A stretch of DNA of 64,000 nt from an uncultured Pelagibacteraceae bacterium (GTDB lineage Bacteria > Pseudomonadota > Alphaproteobacteria > Pelagibacterales > Pelagibacteraceae): contig CACLFK010000003.1 in NCBI GenBank assembly GCA_902606105.1, positions 24,972-88,971 on the forward strand, written 5' to 3'. The notes beneath the pieces are model-generated. The model made no database searches, had not been told where the DNA came from, and worked only from the letters and a program-made list of their open reading frames with translations. This document shows positions 42,485-51,102 of the stretch, piece by piece. The position numbers and the translations under genes were made by a program. Each line of letters starts with the position of its first letter. Position 1 is the stretch's first letter.

Positions 42485-42586
42485 GCACTTATTTCAGTAA
42501 AGTTTAAAGTGTATATTTTATATATATACTTTTTAGTTCTAAAAATAATTATATTAATTCTACTTTGTAAAAAATAAGGTTTTAAA

Positions 42587-43912
42587 ATGTCATTACCCAC
42601 AAAAGCAAAAGTAGTCATAATAGGTGGTGGAATACACGGTTTAAGTACCGCATGGAAACTATCAGAAACGTATAAAAATCCTGGAGATATAGTTGTTCTA
42701 GAAAAAAAAGATACTGCTGCAGGTGCAAGTGGAATTGCATGTGGAGTTGTGAGAAATAATTATTTTCAGCCAGCAATGAGAGAATTAATGGCACATTCAG
42801 TTTCTGTGTGGGAAAGTGATCCCGATGCTTTCAAATATAATGCAGTTGGATATTTACAAATTTCTCCTGAAGTTATGCATGAAGACGTTGCTTCAATTTT
42901 TGAGCAACAAAAAGCAATTGGTTATGAGTCAGAATTTATAGAAGGTGAAAAAGATTGTACGAATTATATGAAAGATATGTTCTATGATTGGCAAGCAAAA
43001 GGTATAACTTCTATCTTGCATGAAAAAAAAGGAGGCTATGCATTCAATGTTGACTCAATAAAAGCACTCGAAAAAAAATCAACATCAAATGGTGTAAACG
43101 TTTTCAAAGAAGTTAAAGTAACTGGTTTTAAAAGAGGAAGTAATAGTAAAGCTGTAACTGGTGTAGAAACTGATAAAGGTACAATTGATTGCGAACAAGT
43201 AGTTGTTGGTGCAGGTCCTTGGGTAAGAGATTTCTGGAACATGTTAGAGCTTCCAAAAACTGCAAATATAAAGGACAAAGATGGTAAATTACATACTACT
43301 GATATGTGGAAATACTGGATGCTGCAAGAAGGTGTTCTAGGTGTTGAACCAGATTTTTTAAAAATGAATGATGGTAAACAACCTCCAGTTATTCATGTGG
43401 ACTCAACTGCCCCTTTATATTCTGATACAACAAAAAAATTAATTACTGATAAAATTTGGGGAATATATTACAAGCCAGATATAGAAGGACTAGGAGTTCA
43501 AGGTGGGACATCCCCTTACATAGTTGATAAACATTTTGATAAAGTTAATGTTGATCCATATGGAGTGGAGTCACCTGAATACCAAACTACTGAAGCATTT
43601 AATGATATGTGGTGTTCAGCTTTAGCACATTGTCAAAAAAGATTTGAAGGAAAATCCGGTTTATATAGAAAAGGACCATCGGGAGGACTTGGATGCATGA
43701 CACCAGACTCGTTTCCGATCTTTGATAGATTTTTAGAAAATGTTTATATGATTGCTGATGCAAATCATGGATATAAAATGATTGGTGTAGGTGAGCTTGT
43801 TGCAAAAGAAATTCTGGGTACTGAAAGTGATTTATTAAAACCGTTTAGATTCAACCGTTACGAGAAAGGTGAACTTCACCCTACTTCGAACAGTCCGTTC
43901 CCTTGGAGTTAA
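42587..43912 (+). CDS. FAD-dependent oxidoreductase, DAO/sarcosine oxidase beta-like
   Basis: A 441-residue flavoenzyme. The FAD loop is VVIIGGGIHGLSTAWKL (9-25), followed by AAGASGIACGVVRNNYFQP (near 46-64) and the C-terminal DANHGYKMIGVGELVAKE. It belongs to the glycine oxidase/sarcosine dehydrogenase group. It stands alone, without alpha, gamma or delta subunits, 102 bases after the HTH-like gene and 70 bases before a glutamine-synthetase-like gene. Likely an oxidase or dehydrogenase of an N-methyl amine or amino acid, perhaps N-methylglutamate or dimethylamine-derived. The electron acceptor is unknown. Confidence 0.8.
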   Translation: MSLPTKAKVVIIGGGIHGLSTAWKLSETYKNPGDIVVLEKKDTAAGASGIACGVVRNNYFQPAMRELMAHSVSVWESDPDAFKYNAVGYLQISPEVMHEDVASIFEQQKAIGYESEFIEGEKDCTNYMKDMFYDWQAKGITSILHEKKGGYAFNVDSIKALEKKSTSNGVNVFKEVKVTGFKRGSNSKAVTGVETDKGTIDCEQVVVGAGPWVRDFWNMLELPKTANIKDKDGKLHTTDMWKYWMLQEGVLGVEPDFLKMNDGKQPPVIHVDSTAPLYSDTTKKLITDKIWGIYYKPDIEGLGVQGGTSPYIVDKHFDKVNVDPYGVESPEYQTTEAFNDMWCSALAHCQKRFEGKSGLYRKGPSGGLGCMTPDSFPIFDRFLENVYMIADANHGYKMIGVGELVAKEILGTESDLLKPFRFNRYEKGELHPTSNSPFPWS

Positions 43913-43982
43913 ACTTCAAGCCTAGACACAAATAAATTTTTCAGCTACGCTTTAAAAAATTTATAATTCATTAAGGGGAAAA

Positions 43983-45452
43983 ATGACTGATCTAGAAAAA
44001 CACGTTAACCAACCTGGAAGAAGTAAATTAGTTAAGCAGGTTAGAGCTAAAATAAATGAACTAGGAATTGAATATATTTTTTTTCAATTTATTTCGGTTA
44101 CAGGAAGAGTTGTTGGTAAAGGTATTCCCACAGATCATTGGGAAAGAACTTGTGAAAAAGGTTTTCAATTAGTTTATGGCGCAACAGCCAACCTATTTAC
44201 TGATCGTCATGGTAGTTATATTGGTTATGGTCCTGAGGCAAAGGAACTTGTTGGTATTCCTGATCCAGAAACATTTTGTCAGCTTCCTTGGGATAAAAAA
44301 GTAGCAAGAGTTTTTGTTACTTGTTTTAGAAATAGAGAAGAAAGAGAAAACCCTGGTGCTCATTTAACCTCAGACTGTCGAGGTAATTTGAGAATTCATG
44401 CTCAGGAATTCAAGAAAAAACATGGTTATCAATTAAGAGTTGGAACTGAGCCTGAGATGATGTGGTTAACAAAAAATCAAGATGGTACTCCAACTGGTAA
44501 AGGTTTTTCTAAACCATACTGTTATCACATTGACCAATTTGAATCATTAAGACCAGTTTTTATGCAAGTTATGAAATATGCAAGAGCTATGGGTTTAGAT
44601 ATGATCCAAGGTGATCATGAAGATGCCCCAGGTCAGCTAGAATTAAACTGGATGTATGATGATGTTTTGAGAAATGCTGATAGATTATCTACATATAGAC
44701 AGATCTGTGCACAAGTAGCCAGAGAATTTAATTTAATTGCTTGCTTTATGACCAAACCATTTATGGGTGTATCTGCAAGTGGATGTCATACAAATATGTC
44801 TTTATGGACAGGTGGAAAAGATAAAGTTAATAAATTATCTCACAAATCTCTTCCAGCAATGGATGAGGTATTTACATATGTTGAGGGTGGAAAAAATACA
44901 TTCATGCCCGACACTAAAGATGTACAGCTACCAGGAAAAGTAGGTTTAAAAGCAATCGGAGGTGTTATGAAGCATCTGGGAGCCTTAACTGCAATTGGTT
45001 CTTCTACAGTAAACTCATATAGAAGATTATGGGATACAGGTTTTTGGGCGCCAGTTTATGCTGATTGGGGATATCAGAACAGAACTTGTGGATTAAGAGT
45101 ATCAGCACCTGGAAGATTTGAGTATCGTTCAGTGGACTCGATGCACAATCCATATTTGATGGGTTCAGGATTATTAAAATGTTTTGATGATGGAATATCA
45201 AATAATATTGATCCAGGTAAACCAGAGTCTAGAAGTATGTACGAAGCTCAAGCAGCTGGTAAACAGGTTAAAAAATTACCTTTAAGTCTTGGTCAAGCAC
45301 TTGATCGTTTAGCAGAAGATGAGGTTATTAAATCAGCTATGCCAGATGAAATGTATAAAGTTTTTCATTGGTATAAAAATGATGAATGGGAAAGATTTTT
45401 AGGTGCAACAACTCAATGGGATCTGGATACTTATCTTGATTGTCTTCCATAG
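43983..45452 (+). CDS. Glutamine-synthetase-family ligase, paralogue A
   Basis: A 489-residue GS-fold ligase. Metal and ATP site elements are TEPEMMW (near 156-162), GDHEDAPGQLELNW (near 213-226) and SGCHTNMSLW (near 264-273); the Arg/phosphate loop reads GRFEYRSVDSMHNPYL. It differs from GlnA and also from the second GS-like protein in the window (54036-55361): GQLELNW instead of GQFEMNW, and about 50 residues longer. It opens a module with split glutamate-synthase subunits and amt. Likely a gamma-glutamyl-amine ligase or an unusual GS. A strong GGGG ribosome site precedes the ATG. Confidence 0.75.
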   Translation: MTDLEKHVNQPGRSKLVKQVRAKINELGIEYIFFQFISVTGRVVGKGIPTDHWERTCEKGFQLVYGATANLFTDRHGSYIGYGPEAKELVGIPDPETFCQLPWDKKVARVFVTCFRNREERENPGAHLTSDCRGNLRIHAQEFKKKHGYQLRVGTEPEMMWLTKNQDGTPTGKGFSKPYCYHIDQFESLRPVFMQVMKYARAMGLDMIQGDHEDAPGQLELNWMYDDVLRNADRLSTYRQICAQVAREFNLIACFMTKPFMGVSASGCHTNMSLWTGGKDKVNKLSHKSLPAMDEVFTYVEGGKNTFMPDTKDVQLPGKVGLKAIGGVMKHLGALTAIGSSTVNSYRRLWDTGFWAPVYADWGYQNRTCGLRVSAPGRFEYRSVDSMHNPYLMGSGLLKCFDDGISNNIDPGKPESRSMYEAQAAGKQVKKLPLSLGQALDRLAEDEVIKSAMPDEMYKVFHWYKNDEWERFLGATTQWDLDTYLDCLP

Positions 45453-45479
45453 GTCTTTAAATAAAAGAAGGGTAAAAAT

Positions 45480-46424
45480 ATGTGTGGTATCGCAGGTTTA
45501 ATTCATAGAGGTAAGTCTTCAAATGTTGGAAGTGAACTTCAAGGCATGCTTCAAGCATTAAAACACAGAGGTGAAGACTCAACAGGTTATGCTTTATACG
45601 GAGATACGGATGGTAAACATTTTATCATGCGTTTTAAGGTTGGAGAAAATGTTGGAGAAGGTAGTTCCTCAGTCATGGAAGATGTTTCAGTCTACGATGA
45701 AAGAAAAAAGATTGTTGATCAAACTCTATCTGAAATGGGTGCAAAAATTGTTAAAGAGGAAAGAACGCTCCCTTACTCGTTAAGATATGAAGTTGATTAT
45801 GAAACAAAAGATTTATTAGATTTTTCTCAAAGAATTGAAAGTATTCCTGGAGTAGAAATATTATCAATGGGAAAATCTTTAGAAGTAATTAAAGACTTAG
45901 GAAATGCAAAAATGGTCTGCGATAGATATAGTTTAGATAAACTTGTTGGAACACATGCTATTGGTCATGCAAGAATGGCAACTGAGTCTGGTGTAGATAT
46001 AAAATCAGCCCACCCTTTCTGGGGTTATCCATTTAGTGACGTATCAGTAGTTCATAACGGTCAATTAACAAATTATTGGAATAATCGAAGAATTTTAGAA
46101 AATAAAGGAATGAGATTCATGTCCGAATGTGACTCAGAATTAATCGCAGTTTATATTGCTCAGAAAATGAGAGAAGGAGCAAGTCTTCAAGAAGGAATGA
46201 AAGACTCGTTATCTGGTCTTGACGGGGTATTTACATATTTCGTAGCAACAAAAAATTCTTTGGGAATGGCTAAGGATACTATGGCTGCTAAACCTTTAGT
46301 ACTTTATGAATCGGATGATTTAGTTGCAATGGGATCAGAAGAGATTGCAATCAGATCTGTGTTACCACATGAAATAGATACTTATGATCCTTTTGATGGA
46401 GAGGTAAAAGTATGGCAAATATAA
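45480..46424 (+). CDS. glxB: Class II glutamine amidotransferase subunit (GlxB/MgsA-like), paralogue A
   Basis: A 314-residue Ntn-type amidotransferase equal to the N-terminal domain of glutamate synthase. Cys2 (MCGIAGL) is the nucleophile. RGEDSTGYALYG, IGHARMATES and VVHNGQLTNYWNNRR form the glutamine site. Split subunits of this type are found in the glx genes of rhizobia and in N-methylglutamate synthase (MgsA). Follows the GS-like gene by 27 bases and overlaps glxC by 13. Paralogue B starts at 51103. Confidence 0.85.
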   Translation: MCGIAGLIHRGKSSNVGSELQGMLQALKHRGEDSTGYALYGDTDGKHFIMRFKVGENVGEGSSSVMEDVSVYDERKKIVDQTLSEMGAKIVKEERTLPYSLRYEVDYETKDLLDFSQRIESIPGVEILSMGKSLEVIKDLGNAKMVCDRYSLDKLVGTHAIGHARMATESGVDIKSAHPFWGYPFSDVSVVHNGQLTNYWNNRRILENKGMRFMSECDSELIAVYIAQKMREGASLQEGMKDSLSGLDGVFTYFVATKNSLGMAKDTMAAKPLVLYESDDLVAMGSEEIAIRSVLPHEIDTYDPFDGEVKVWQI

Positions 46425-47266
46425 AAACTAGCGAGAAAAAGTCCAAAGCCCAATCAATGGGAATGCACACAGAGATATTAACGGGAAGAACTCAGCAAAA
46501 GTTTTTTAACCCTGATGAAGCTGAAAACTTTTATTATTTTGGAACTTACGATGTTGATTTCAATAAAAGAACAGATTTAGACGTAATGAATATGTCAGCA
46601 CCTGAGGCTAATAAAGAAATTGAGAATTTGATGAGTCAAGGATATGGAACAATTGTAATTAAAAATCCACAGGGAAAACATAGTTTAGGTGTTGGAATTT
46701 TAAATAAATTAAACTTAATTTTTGAGGGAAGCTTAGGGTATTTTGGAATGGGATCTTGTGATGGTCCAATCGTTAGAATTAACGGAAGAGTTGGTTGGTC
46801 ATGTGCAGAAAATCTAATGGCTGGAAAAGTAGTTATTGAAAAAAATGCAGGTTCTTGTTTTGGAGCTGCTATAAGAGGTGGAGATTTAATCTGCAAAGGT
46901 AGTGTTGGTGCAAGAACAGGTATCGATATGAAAGGTGGAACAATTATTATTGGTGGAGATGCTGGTGCATTTACTGGTTTTATGATGCAAAGAGGAAGAA
47001 TAATTATCCTTGGTGATGTTGGAATAAATCTAGGTGATTCTATGTATGATGGGACAATTTTCGTAGGTGGAGAAATTGGGTCATATGGTAGTGATGCTGT
47101 AGATGCAGAATTAACATCTAGTGACCAAGATTGGTTAAGACGAAAACTAAAGGTTGCAGAAATAGGTGAAGATTTTGACGTTAGCAAAATGAAAAAAATT
47201 GTAGCTGGTAAAAAACTTTGGAATTATGATAATTTAGAACCTACAGAGAAGAAGGGAGCAATTTAA
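46412..47266 (+). CDS. glxC: Glutamate-synthase GXGXG-domain subunit (GlxC/MgsB-like), paralogue A
   Basis: A 284-residue beta-helix subunit with repeated glycine turns (GSLGYFGMGS, GRVGWSCAENL, GSVGARTGIDMKGG, GDVGINLGDSMYDG), the GXGXG domain of the glutamate synthase large chain. It is a structural scaffold joining the amidotransferase and FMN subunits. It carries about 60 N-terminal residues more than paralogue B. The ATG at 46412 lies behind a GGAGAGG ribosome site, so the 13-base overlap with glxB is real. Confidence 0.85.
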   Translation: MANIKTSEKKSKAQSMGMHTEILTGRTQQKFFNPDEAENFYYFGTYDVDFNKRTDLDVMNMSAPEANKEIENLMSQGYGTIVIKNPQGKHSLGVGILNKLNLIFEGSLGYFGMGSCDGPIVRINGRVGWSCAENLMAGKVVIEKNAGSCFGAAIRGGDLICKGSVGARTGIDMKGGTIIIGGDAGAFTGFMMQRGRIIILGDVGINLGDSMYDGTIFVGGEIGSYGSDAVDAELTSSDQDWLRRKLKVAEIGEDFDVSKMKKIVAGKKLWNYDNLEPTEKKGAI

Positions 47267-48687
47267 TGCCTAAGAAAAAAAGTAAAAAAAATGGGAAAGT
47301 AAAATTAAATGGAAAAGGAGTTGGTGGAAAAGCTGACGTTCATGCACACGAAGATGGAAAAAGAAATAAAAGTTTATTAGGGCATAACGCTATCTTCACT
47401 CCTGAAGTAATCGACGACATACATATTAAAGCACAGTTAGGAAGATACAGAATGCGAGGAATGGCATTAATGAAAAAAATTCCAACATTTGATGATTTAG
47501 TTTTCTTACCAGGAACATTAACAAGATTTGTAATTGAAGGTTATAGAGAAAAATGTGAAACAAAAACAGTAATTGGTCCAAGATGTGAAAACCCAATTGA
47601 ATTAGATATTCCAGTTTATATTACTGGCATGAGTTTTGGTGCACTATCTTATGAAGCTAAAACTGCTTTAGCAAGAGGAGCAACTATGGCTGGTAGCGCT
47701 ACTTGTTCAGGTGAAGGTGGAATGATACCAGATGAAAGAAGATATTCTGAAAAATGGTACTATCAATGTATTCAATCAAGATATGGTTTTAATCCCCATC
47801 ATGCTCAGTTAGCTGATGGGATAGAAGTTTTTATAGGACAAGGTCAAAAAGTTGGAATGGGTGGTCATCTTATGGGGCAAAAAGTAACTGACCAAGTTGC
47901 TGAAATGAGATCACTACCTTCAGGTATTGACCAAAGATCACCTGCTAGACATCCTGACTGGTTAGGTCCAGATGATTTAGCTTTAAAAGTTGAAGAGTTA
48001 AGACAATTAACAAAAAATAAAGTTCCAATTCAATTAAAATTAGGAGCTTCAAAAGTTTATGACGATGTCCGAATGGCTGCAAAATGTGATCCAGACTCAA
48101 TTTATTTAGATGGAATGGAAGGATCTACAGGTGCTGGTCCACACATTGCTGCTGCAAATACTGGAATACCTGGAATTGCAGCTATTAGAGAAGCTAGAAG
48201 AGCAATTGATGATGTCGGTAAAACTGGAAAAGTAACTCTGATTTATGCTGGTGGAGTAAGAGATGGTGCTGACATGGCAAAAGCTCTAGCACTAGGAGCT
48301 GATGCAATTGCAATTGGTACAGGATCAATGATTGCACTAAACTGTAACAAAGATATTCCTGAAGCTGATTTTGAAAAAGAAATGGGAGTAAAAGCTGGAG
48401 AATGTTACCACTGTCATACTGGTCGTTGCCCTGTAGGAGTTGCTACACAAGATCCAAAATTAAGAGCAAGATTAAATCCTGATGATGCTGCTTTAAGAGT
48501 TTATAATTATTTACACGCAATGACTTTAGAAGCTCAATTATTAGCAAGAGCATGTGGTAAAACAAATATACATTCTTTAGAGCCAGAGGATTTAGCTGCA
48601 TTAACATCAGAGGCATCTGCATTAGCTAAGGTTCCTTTAGCTGGTACTAATTACACTGTTGGAGTTGATAACTATCACAAAATATAG
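47266..48687 (+). CDS. glxD: FMN-binding glutamate synthase-like large subunit (GlxD/MgsC-like), paralogue A
   Basis: A 473-residue FMN TIM-barrel subunit (glutamate synthase central and FMN domain). The FMN/2-oxoglutarate site includes MSFGALSYEAKTALARG (near 125-141), QLKLGASKVYD (near 259-269) and IYAGGVRDGADMAKALALGA. Residues 380-388, CYHCHTGRC, keep three cysteines that align with the [3Fe-4S] ligands of glutamate synthase. The N-terminus (MPKKKSKK) is a lysine-rich tail. The ATG shares the stop of glxC. Paralogue B at 52673 lacks the cysteines. Confidence 0.87.
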   Translation: MPKKKSKKNGKVKLNGKGVGGKADVHAHEDGKRNKSLLGHNAIFTPEVIDDIHIKAQLGRYRMRGMALMKKIPTFDDLVFLPGTLTRFVIEGYREKCETKTVIGPRCENPIELDIPVYITGMSFGALSYEAKTALARGATMAGSATCSGEGGMIPDERRYSEKWYYQCIQSRYGFNPHHAQLADGIEVFIGQGQKVGMGGHLMGQKVTDQVAEMRSLPSGIDQRSPARHPDWLGPDDLALKVEELRQLTKNKVPIQLKLGASKVYDDVRMAAKCDPDSIYLDGMEGSTGAGPHIAAANTGIPGIAAIREARRAIDDVGKTGKVTLIYAGGVRDGADMAKALALGADAIAIGTGSMIALNCNKDIPEADFEKEMGVKAGECYHCHTGRCPVGVATQDPKLRARLNPDDAALRVYNYLHAMTLEAQLLARACGKTNIHSLEPEDLAALTSEASALAKVPLAGTNYTVGVDNYHKI

Positions 48688-48694
48688 GGTAACT

Positions 48695-49108
48695 ATGCCA
48701 AAGAAAAAAACAAAAAAAATAAAATCTAAAGGCAAACCAAAAAAAGATAAACTTGGTACTTTTAAGGAAACTGCAAGAGAAAAATTAATTGGTCAACATA
48801 TTGGTTATAGATATGACGTTAATTTACTTCCAGATTATAAGAAAATTACACCTTTCTTAAAAAAATATATTGAGGCCATGGGTTGGGATGATTTAAATTG
48901 GCTAGAAGATGTTCATATGGGTTACGAAGAAGATAGACCAGCAGTATTTTGTAGAAATGCTAACGGTTGGGTTACTATTCCAAAATCAATTAAGCTACCT
49001 AACAATCAACAAGACAGAGATATGATAGCTAGAGAACTGTTAGTTAAATTTCAAATGTCTCCTAAACATCCACTTGTTGACTTGAAAAAAGCATATTTAA
49101 AATTTTAA
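48695..49108 (+). CDS. Small lysine-tailed hypothetical protein in the GS/Glx module
   Basis: About 137 residues from the ATG at 48695. An earlier in-frame ATG at 48659 would overlap the glxD gene and adds an unlikely start. A lysine-rich tail of about 20 residues (MPKKKTKKIKSK) precedes a soluble domain (IGYRYDVNLLPDYKKI, YIEAMGWDDLNWLEDVH, NANGWVTIPKSI). I do not recognise it. The same lysine-rich start is found in the preceding glxD gene product. Possibly an accessory subunit of the complex. Confidence 0.6.
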   Translation: MPKKKTKKIKSKGKPKKDKLGTFKETAREKLIGQHIGYRYDVNLLPDYKKITPFLKKYIEAMGWDDLNWLEDVHMGYEEDRPAVFCRNANGWVTIPKSIKLPNNQQDRDMIARELLVKFQMSPKHPLVDLKKAYLKF

Positions 49109-49183
49109 TATCACAATCCAGAGTTGATTTTATTTTTAAATCTATTGTCCACAGTAGGTTTTTCAGACTTGTTTTGTTTGTAA

Positions 49184-49232
49184 CACCCCTAAAAATTTCA
49201 TAAAGTTTCTTAAACAAATATGGGGGTAAAAA
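49184..49232 (+). promoter_or_regulatory. Leader of the amt gene with possible ribosome-site pairing
   Basis: The 124-base region before amt contains ACCCC at 49185-49189 that can pair with the GGGGT at 49223-49227, which is the ribosome site six bases before the ATG. The stem is only five or six pairs with a 31-base loop. It is suggestive of translational control of an ammonium-type transporter, but it may be chance. Confidence 0.25.
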
Positions 49233-50633
49233 ATGACTGATCAGTTAGGTGCTCTTACTACTATATTTACGGAGTTTTACTACTGGGTAACAGTAGTACT
49301 GATGTTTTTAATTCACGTCGGTTTCTGTATGTATGAAGTTGGAGCGTCAAGATACAAACACCACCAACATACCTTAATGAAAAACACAATGCTAATACCT
49401 TTGGTAACAGTAACTTGGTTTTTATTTGGTTGGTGGATTTATTGGGCTTTTCCAACGGGACCAGGAATAGCTCCATCAATAATGACAGAAAGTACCGGAC
49501 TAGTTTTAGGTGGAGGATTTGGAGGGAATGATCTCGCTAATCCAACTAACGCTCTTATGGCAGTTAATCTTAACGATCATATAATGGGTGTTTTCTGGGC
49601 GGCGTTCTTATTATTTTCATGGACAGCTGCTTCTATTGTTTCAGGGGCTATTATTGAAAGAATAACAACTTTCGCATTCGGAGTTTTAGCAATTGCGATT
49701 GGATCTGTTTTCTGGTCGATAGATGCTTCATGGGGATGGCACTTTGATGGATGGATGCTAAAAATTTTAGGATATCATGATGCTTATGCTTCAGGTGTTA
49801 TTCACGCAATTGCAGGTGGATTTGCACTGGGTGTTCTAATGGTTCTCGGACCAAGAATTGGAAAATTCTCATCAAGTGGCGAACCAAGAAACATAGGACC
49901 AAGAAATCCTTGGCTAGTTACTATTGGATTGTTTCTAATTTATACTGGTTTCTGGGGATTTTATGCGGCATGTAATGTTCCTATATATGACCTTGGGCCT
50001 GAGTATGGAATGGAAGGAGTAACATTCTGGACAGCAACTAACATCTATTTAACGCCTACTACATTAAGTGGAATAACTATGAACTTCTTAATGTCGTTAT
50101 CAGGTGGATTGTTAGCTGGGTATGTTATTGCTAAAGGTGATCCTTTCTGGACTTACTCAAGTGGACTAGCAGGTATAATATGTGCATCAGCTGGAAATGA
50201 CTTATATCATCCAATTCAAGCTTTAATTATTGGTATGATTGGTGTTGTGATTTCATACAAACTTCATTATTGGGTTGAACGAAAGTTCAAAATTGATGAT
50301 GCAGTTGGAGCAGTAGCTGTACATGGTTATGCTGGCTTTATTGGTCTTGTAATCTGTGGCTTTGTTTTGAATGGTTATCCTTCATCTGGATATAGCGTTG
50401 GAGCTATGTTTGATGGAACAACTTACGCAACAATTAATCCATTGGGTCAATTTATAGGAGCAATAATAATGTTCTTCGTTCTAGGGCTTATACCAGGGTA
50501 TATAATTGCTAGAGTTCTTAACGGTATGGGTAAATTAAGAATCCCACGAGAAGTTGAGATAGCAGGACTAGACTTTGAAATGATGGAGTCTGCTAAAGAT
50601 GATGAAAAAGCAGTTTCATCAGCAACCAGGTAA
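49233..50633 (+). CDS. amtB: Ammonium transporter family (Amt) protein
   Basis: A 466-residue membrane protein with eleven to twelve hydrophobic segments. The two pore histidines are present: SGVIHAIAGG (about residue 190) and AVAVHGYAGFIG (near 370). SIVSGAIIERITTFAF is the Amt signature helix. The vestibule and gate regions differ from classical AmtB: FWAAFLLFSW and GFWGFYAACNV replace the usual FxMMFA and WFGFNAGS. It sits between two amine-ligase/synthase modules, so methylammonium may be a substrate as well as ammonium. No GlnK gene is nearby. Confidence 0.85.
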   Translation: MTDQLGALTTIFTEFYYWVTVVLMFLIHVGFCMYEVGASRYKHHQHTLMKNTMLIPLVTVTWFLFGWWIYWAFPTGPGIAPSIMTESTGLVLGGGFGGNDLANPTNALMAVNLNDHIMGVFWAAFLLFSWTAASIVSGAIIERITTFAFGVLAIAIGSVFWSIDASWGWHFDGWMLKILGYHDAYASGVIHAIAGGFALGVLMVLGPRIGKFSSSGEPRNIGPRNPWLVTIGLFLIYTGFWGFYAACNVPIYDLGPEYGMEGVTFWTATNIYLTPTTLSGITMNFLMSLSGGLLAGYVIAKGDPFWTYSSGLAGIICASAGNDLYHPIQALIIGMIGVVISYKLHYWVERKFKIDDAVGAVAVHGYAGFIGLVICGFVLNGYPSSGYSVGAMFDGTTYATINPLGQFIGAIIMFFVLGLIPGYIIARVLNGMGKLRIPREVEIAGLDFEMMESAKDDEKAVSSATR

Positions 50634-50644
50634 AGGAGAAAAAT

Positions 50645-50875
50645 ATGGCTACAGTATCAAACTGGATAGATCATCTAAATAAACCTGCAGAAGAGGTTGC
50701 TGGATCGGTTTATCCTGGAGCAGGATCTAGTGAATTTATACTAGTCCTATTGTTAATTGCTGTATGGATTGGATGGAGTGTCATAACAGATAAATCTGAG
50801 AGGGAAGAACTTGATAGATTGTCTAGAAAAAGACACGGTGCAAACGATCATAAAAGCAATATTACCGATTGGTAA
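50645..50875 (+). CDS. Small single-helix protein linked to amt
   Basis: A 76-residue protein with one hydrophobic helix (about 29-47, EFILVLLLIAVWIGWSVI) between a polar N-terminal part (WIDHLNKPAEE) and a charged C-terminal tail (KSEREELDRLSRKRHG). It starts 11 bases after amt with a GGAG site and precedes a strong terminator, so it is co-transcribed with amt. It could be a small accessory subunit of the transporter. I do not recognise the family, and it is not GlnK. Confidence 0.65.
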   Translation: MATVSNWIDHLNKPAEEVAGSVYPGAGSSEFILVLLLIAVWIGWSVITDKSEREELDRLSRKRHGANDHKSNITDW

Positions 50876-50889
50876 TTAATAGAAAATTT

Positions 50890-50922
50890 GGGCGCTACTT
50901 AAATGTAGCGCCCTTTTTTTTT
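50890..50922 (+). terminator. Intrinsic terminator of the amt operon
   Basis: GGGCGCTAC and GTAGCGCCC form a perfect 9-base stem with a TTAAAT loop, followed directly by nine T. It is the strongest intrinsic terminator in the window. It lies 14 bases beyond the stop of the small amt-linked gene and ends the GS-Glx-amt operon. Confidence 0.95.
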
Positions 50923-50936
50923 AACAAAATTTTAGA

Positions 50937-51089
50937 ATGAATGAAGATAACAAAGAAGAGTTAAGGCCCAGTAAGATGAGGGGAGTAGCTTTCCCAAAAG
51001 CTAAATATGGAGTTATTGTAGCTATAATCATCATTGTGATAGTTAATCTTATCTATTATAAAGATTTTCTTATTTCTTTAATTAAATAA
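50937..51089 (+). CDS. 50-residue single-pass membrane protein
   Basis: A short frame (MNEDNKEELRPSKM start) with one hydrophobic helix (about residues 25-41, VIVAIIIIVIVNLIYY) and a short hydrophobic end. It fills exactly the space between the amt terminator and the paralogue B amidotransferase gene and ends 13 bases before it. It may be the first gene of the second module. Function unknown. Confidence 0.5.
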   Translation: MNEDNKEELRPSKMRGVAFPKAKYGVIVAIIIIVIVNLIYYKDFLISLIK

Positions 51090-51102
51090 ACTTAAAAAAA
51101 AT

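Noticed and set aside
43983-45452. Naming the 489-residue ligase gmaS
   Set aside because: The second ligase (54036-55361) matches the GmaS pattern better in length and motifs; the first differs at the metal-site loop and phosphate loop.
46636-47187. 183-residue open frame opposite glxC
   Set aside because: It mirrors the glycine-rich repeats of the real gene, is Pro/Ile-rich and has no ribosome site. It is a shadow of the opposite strand.
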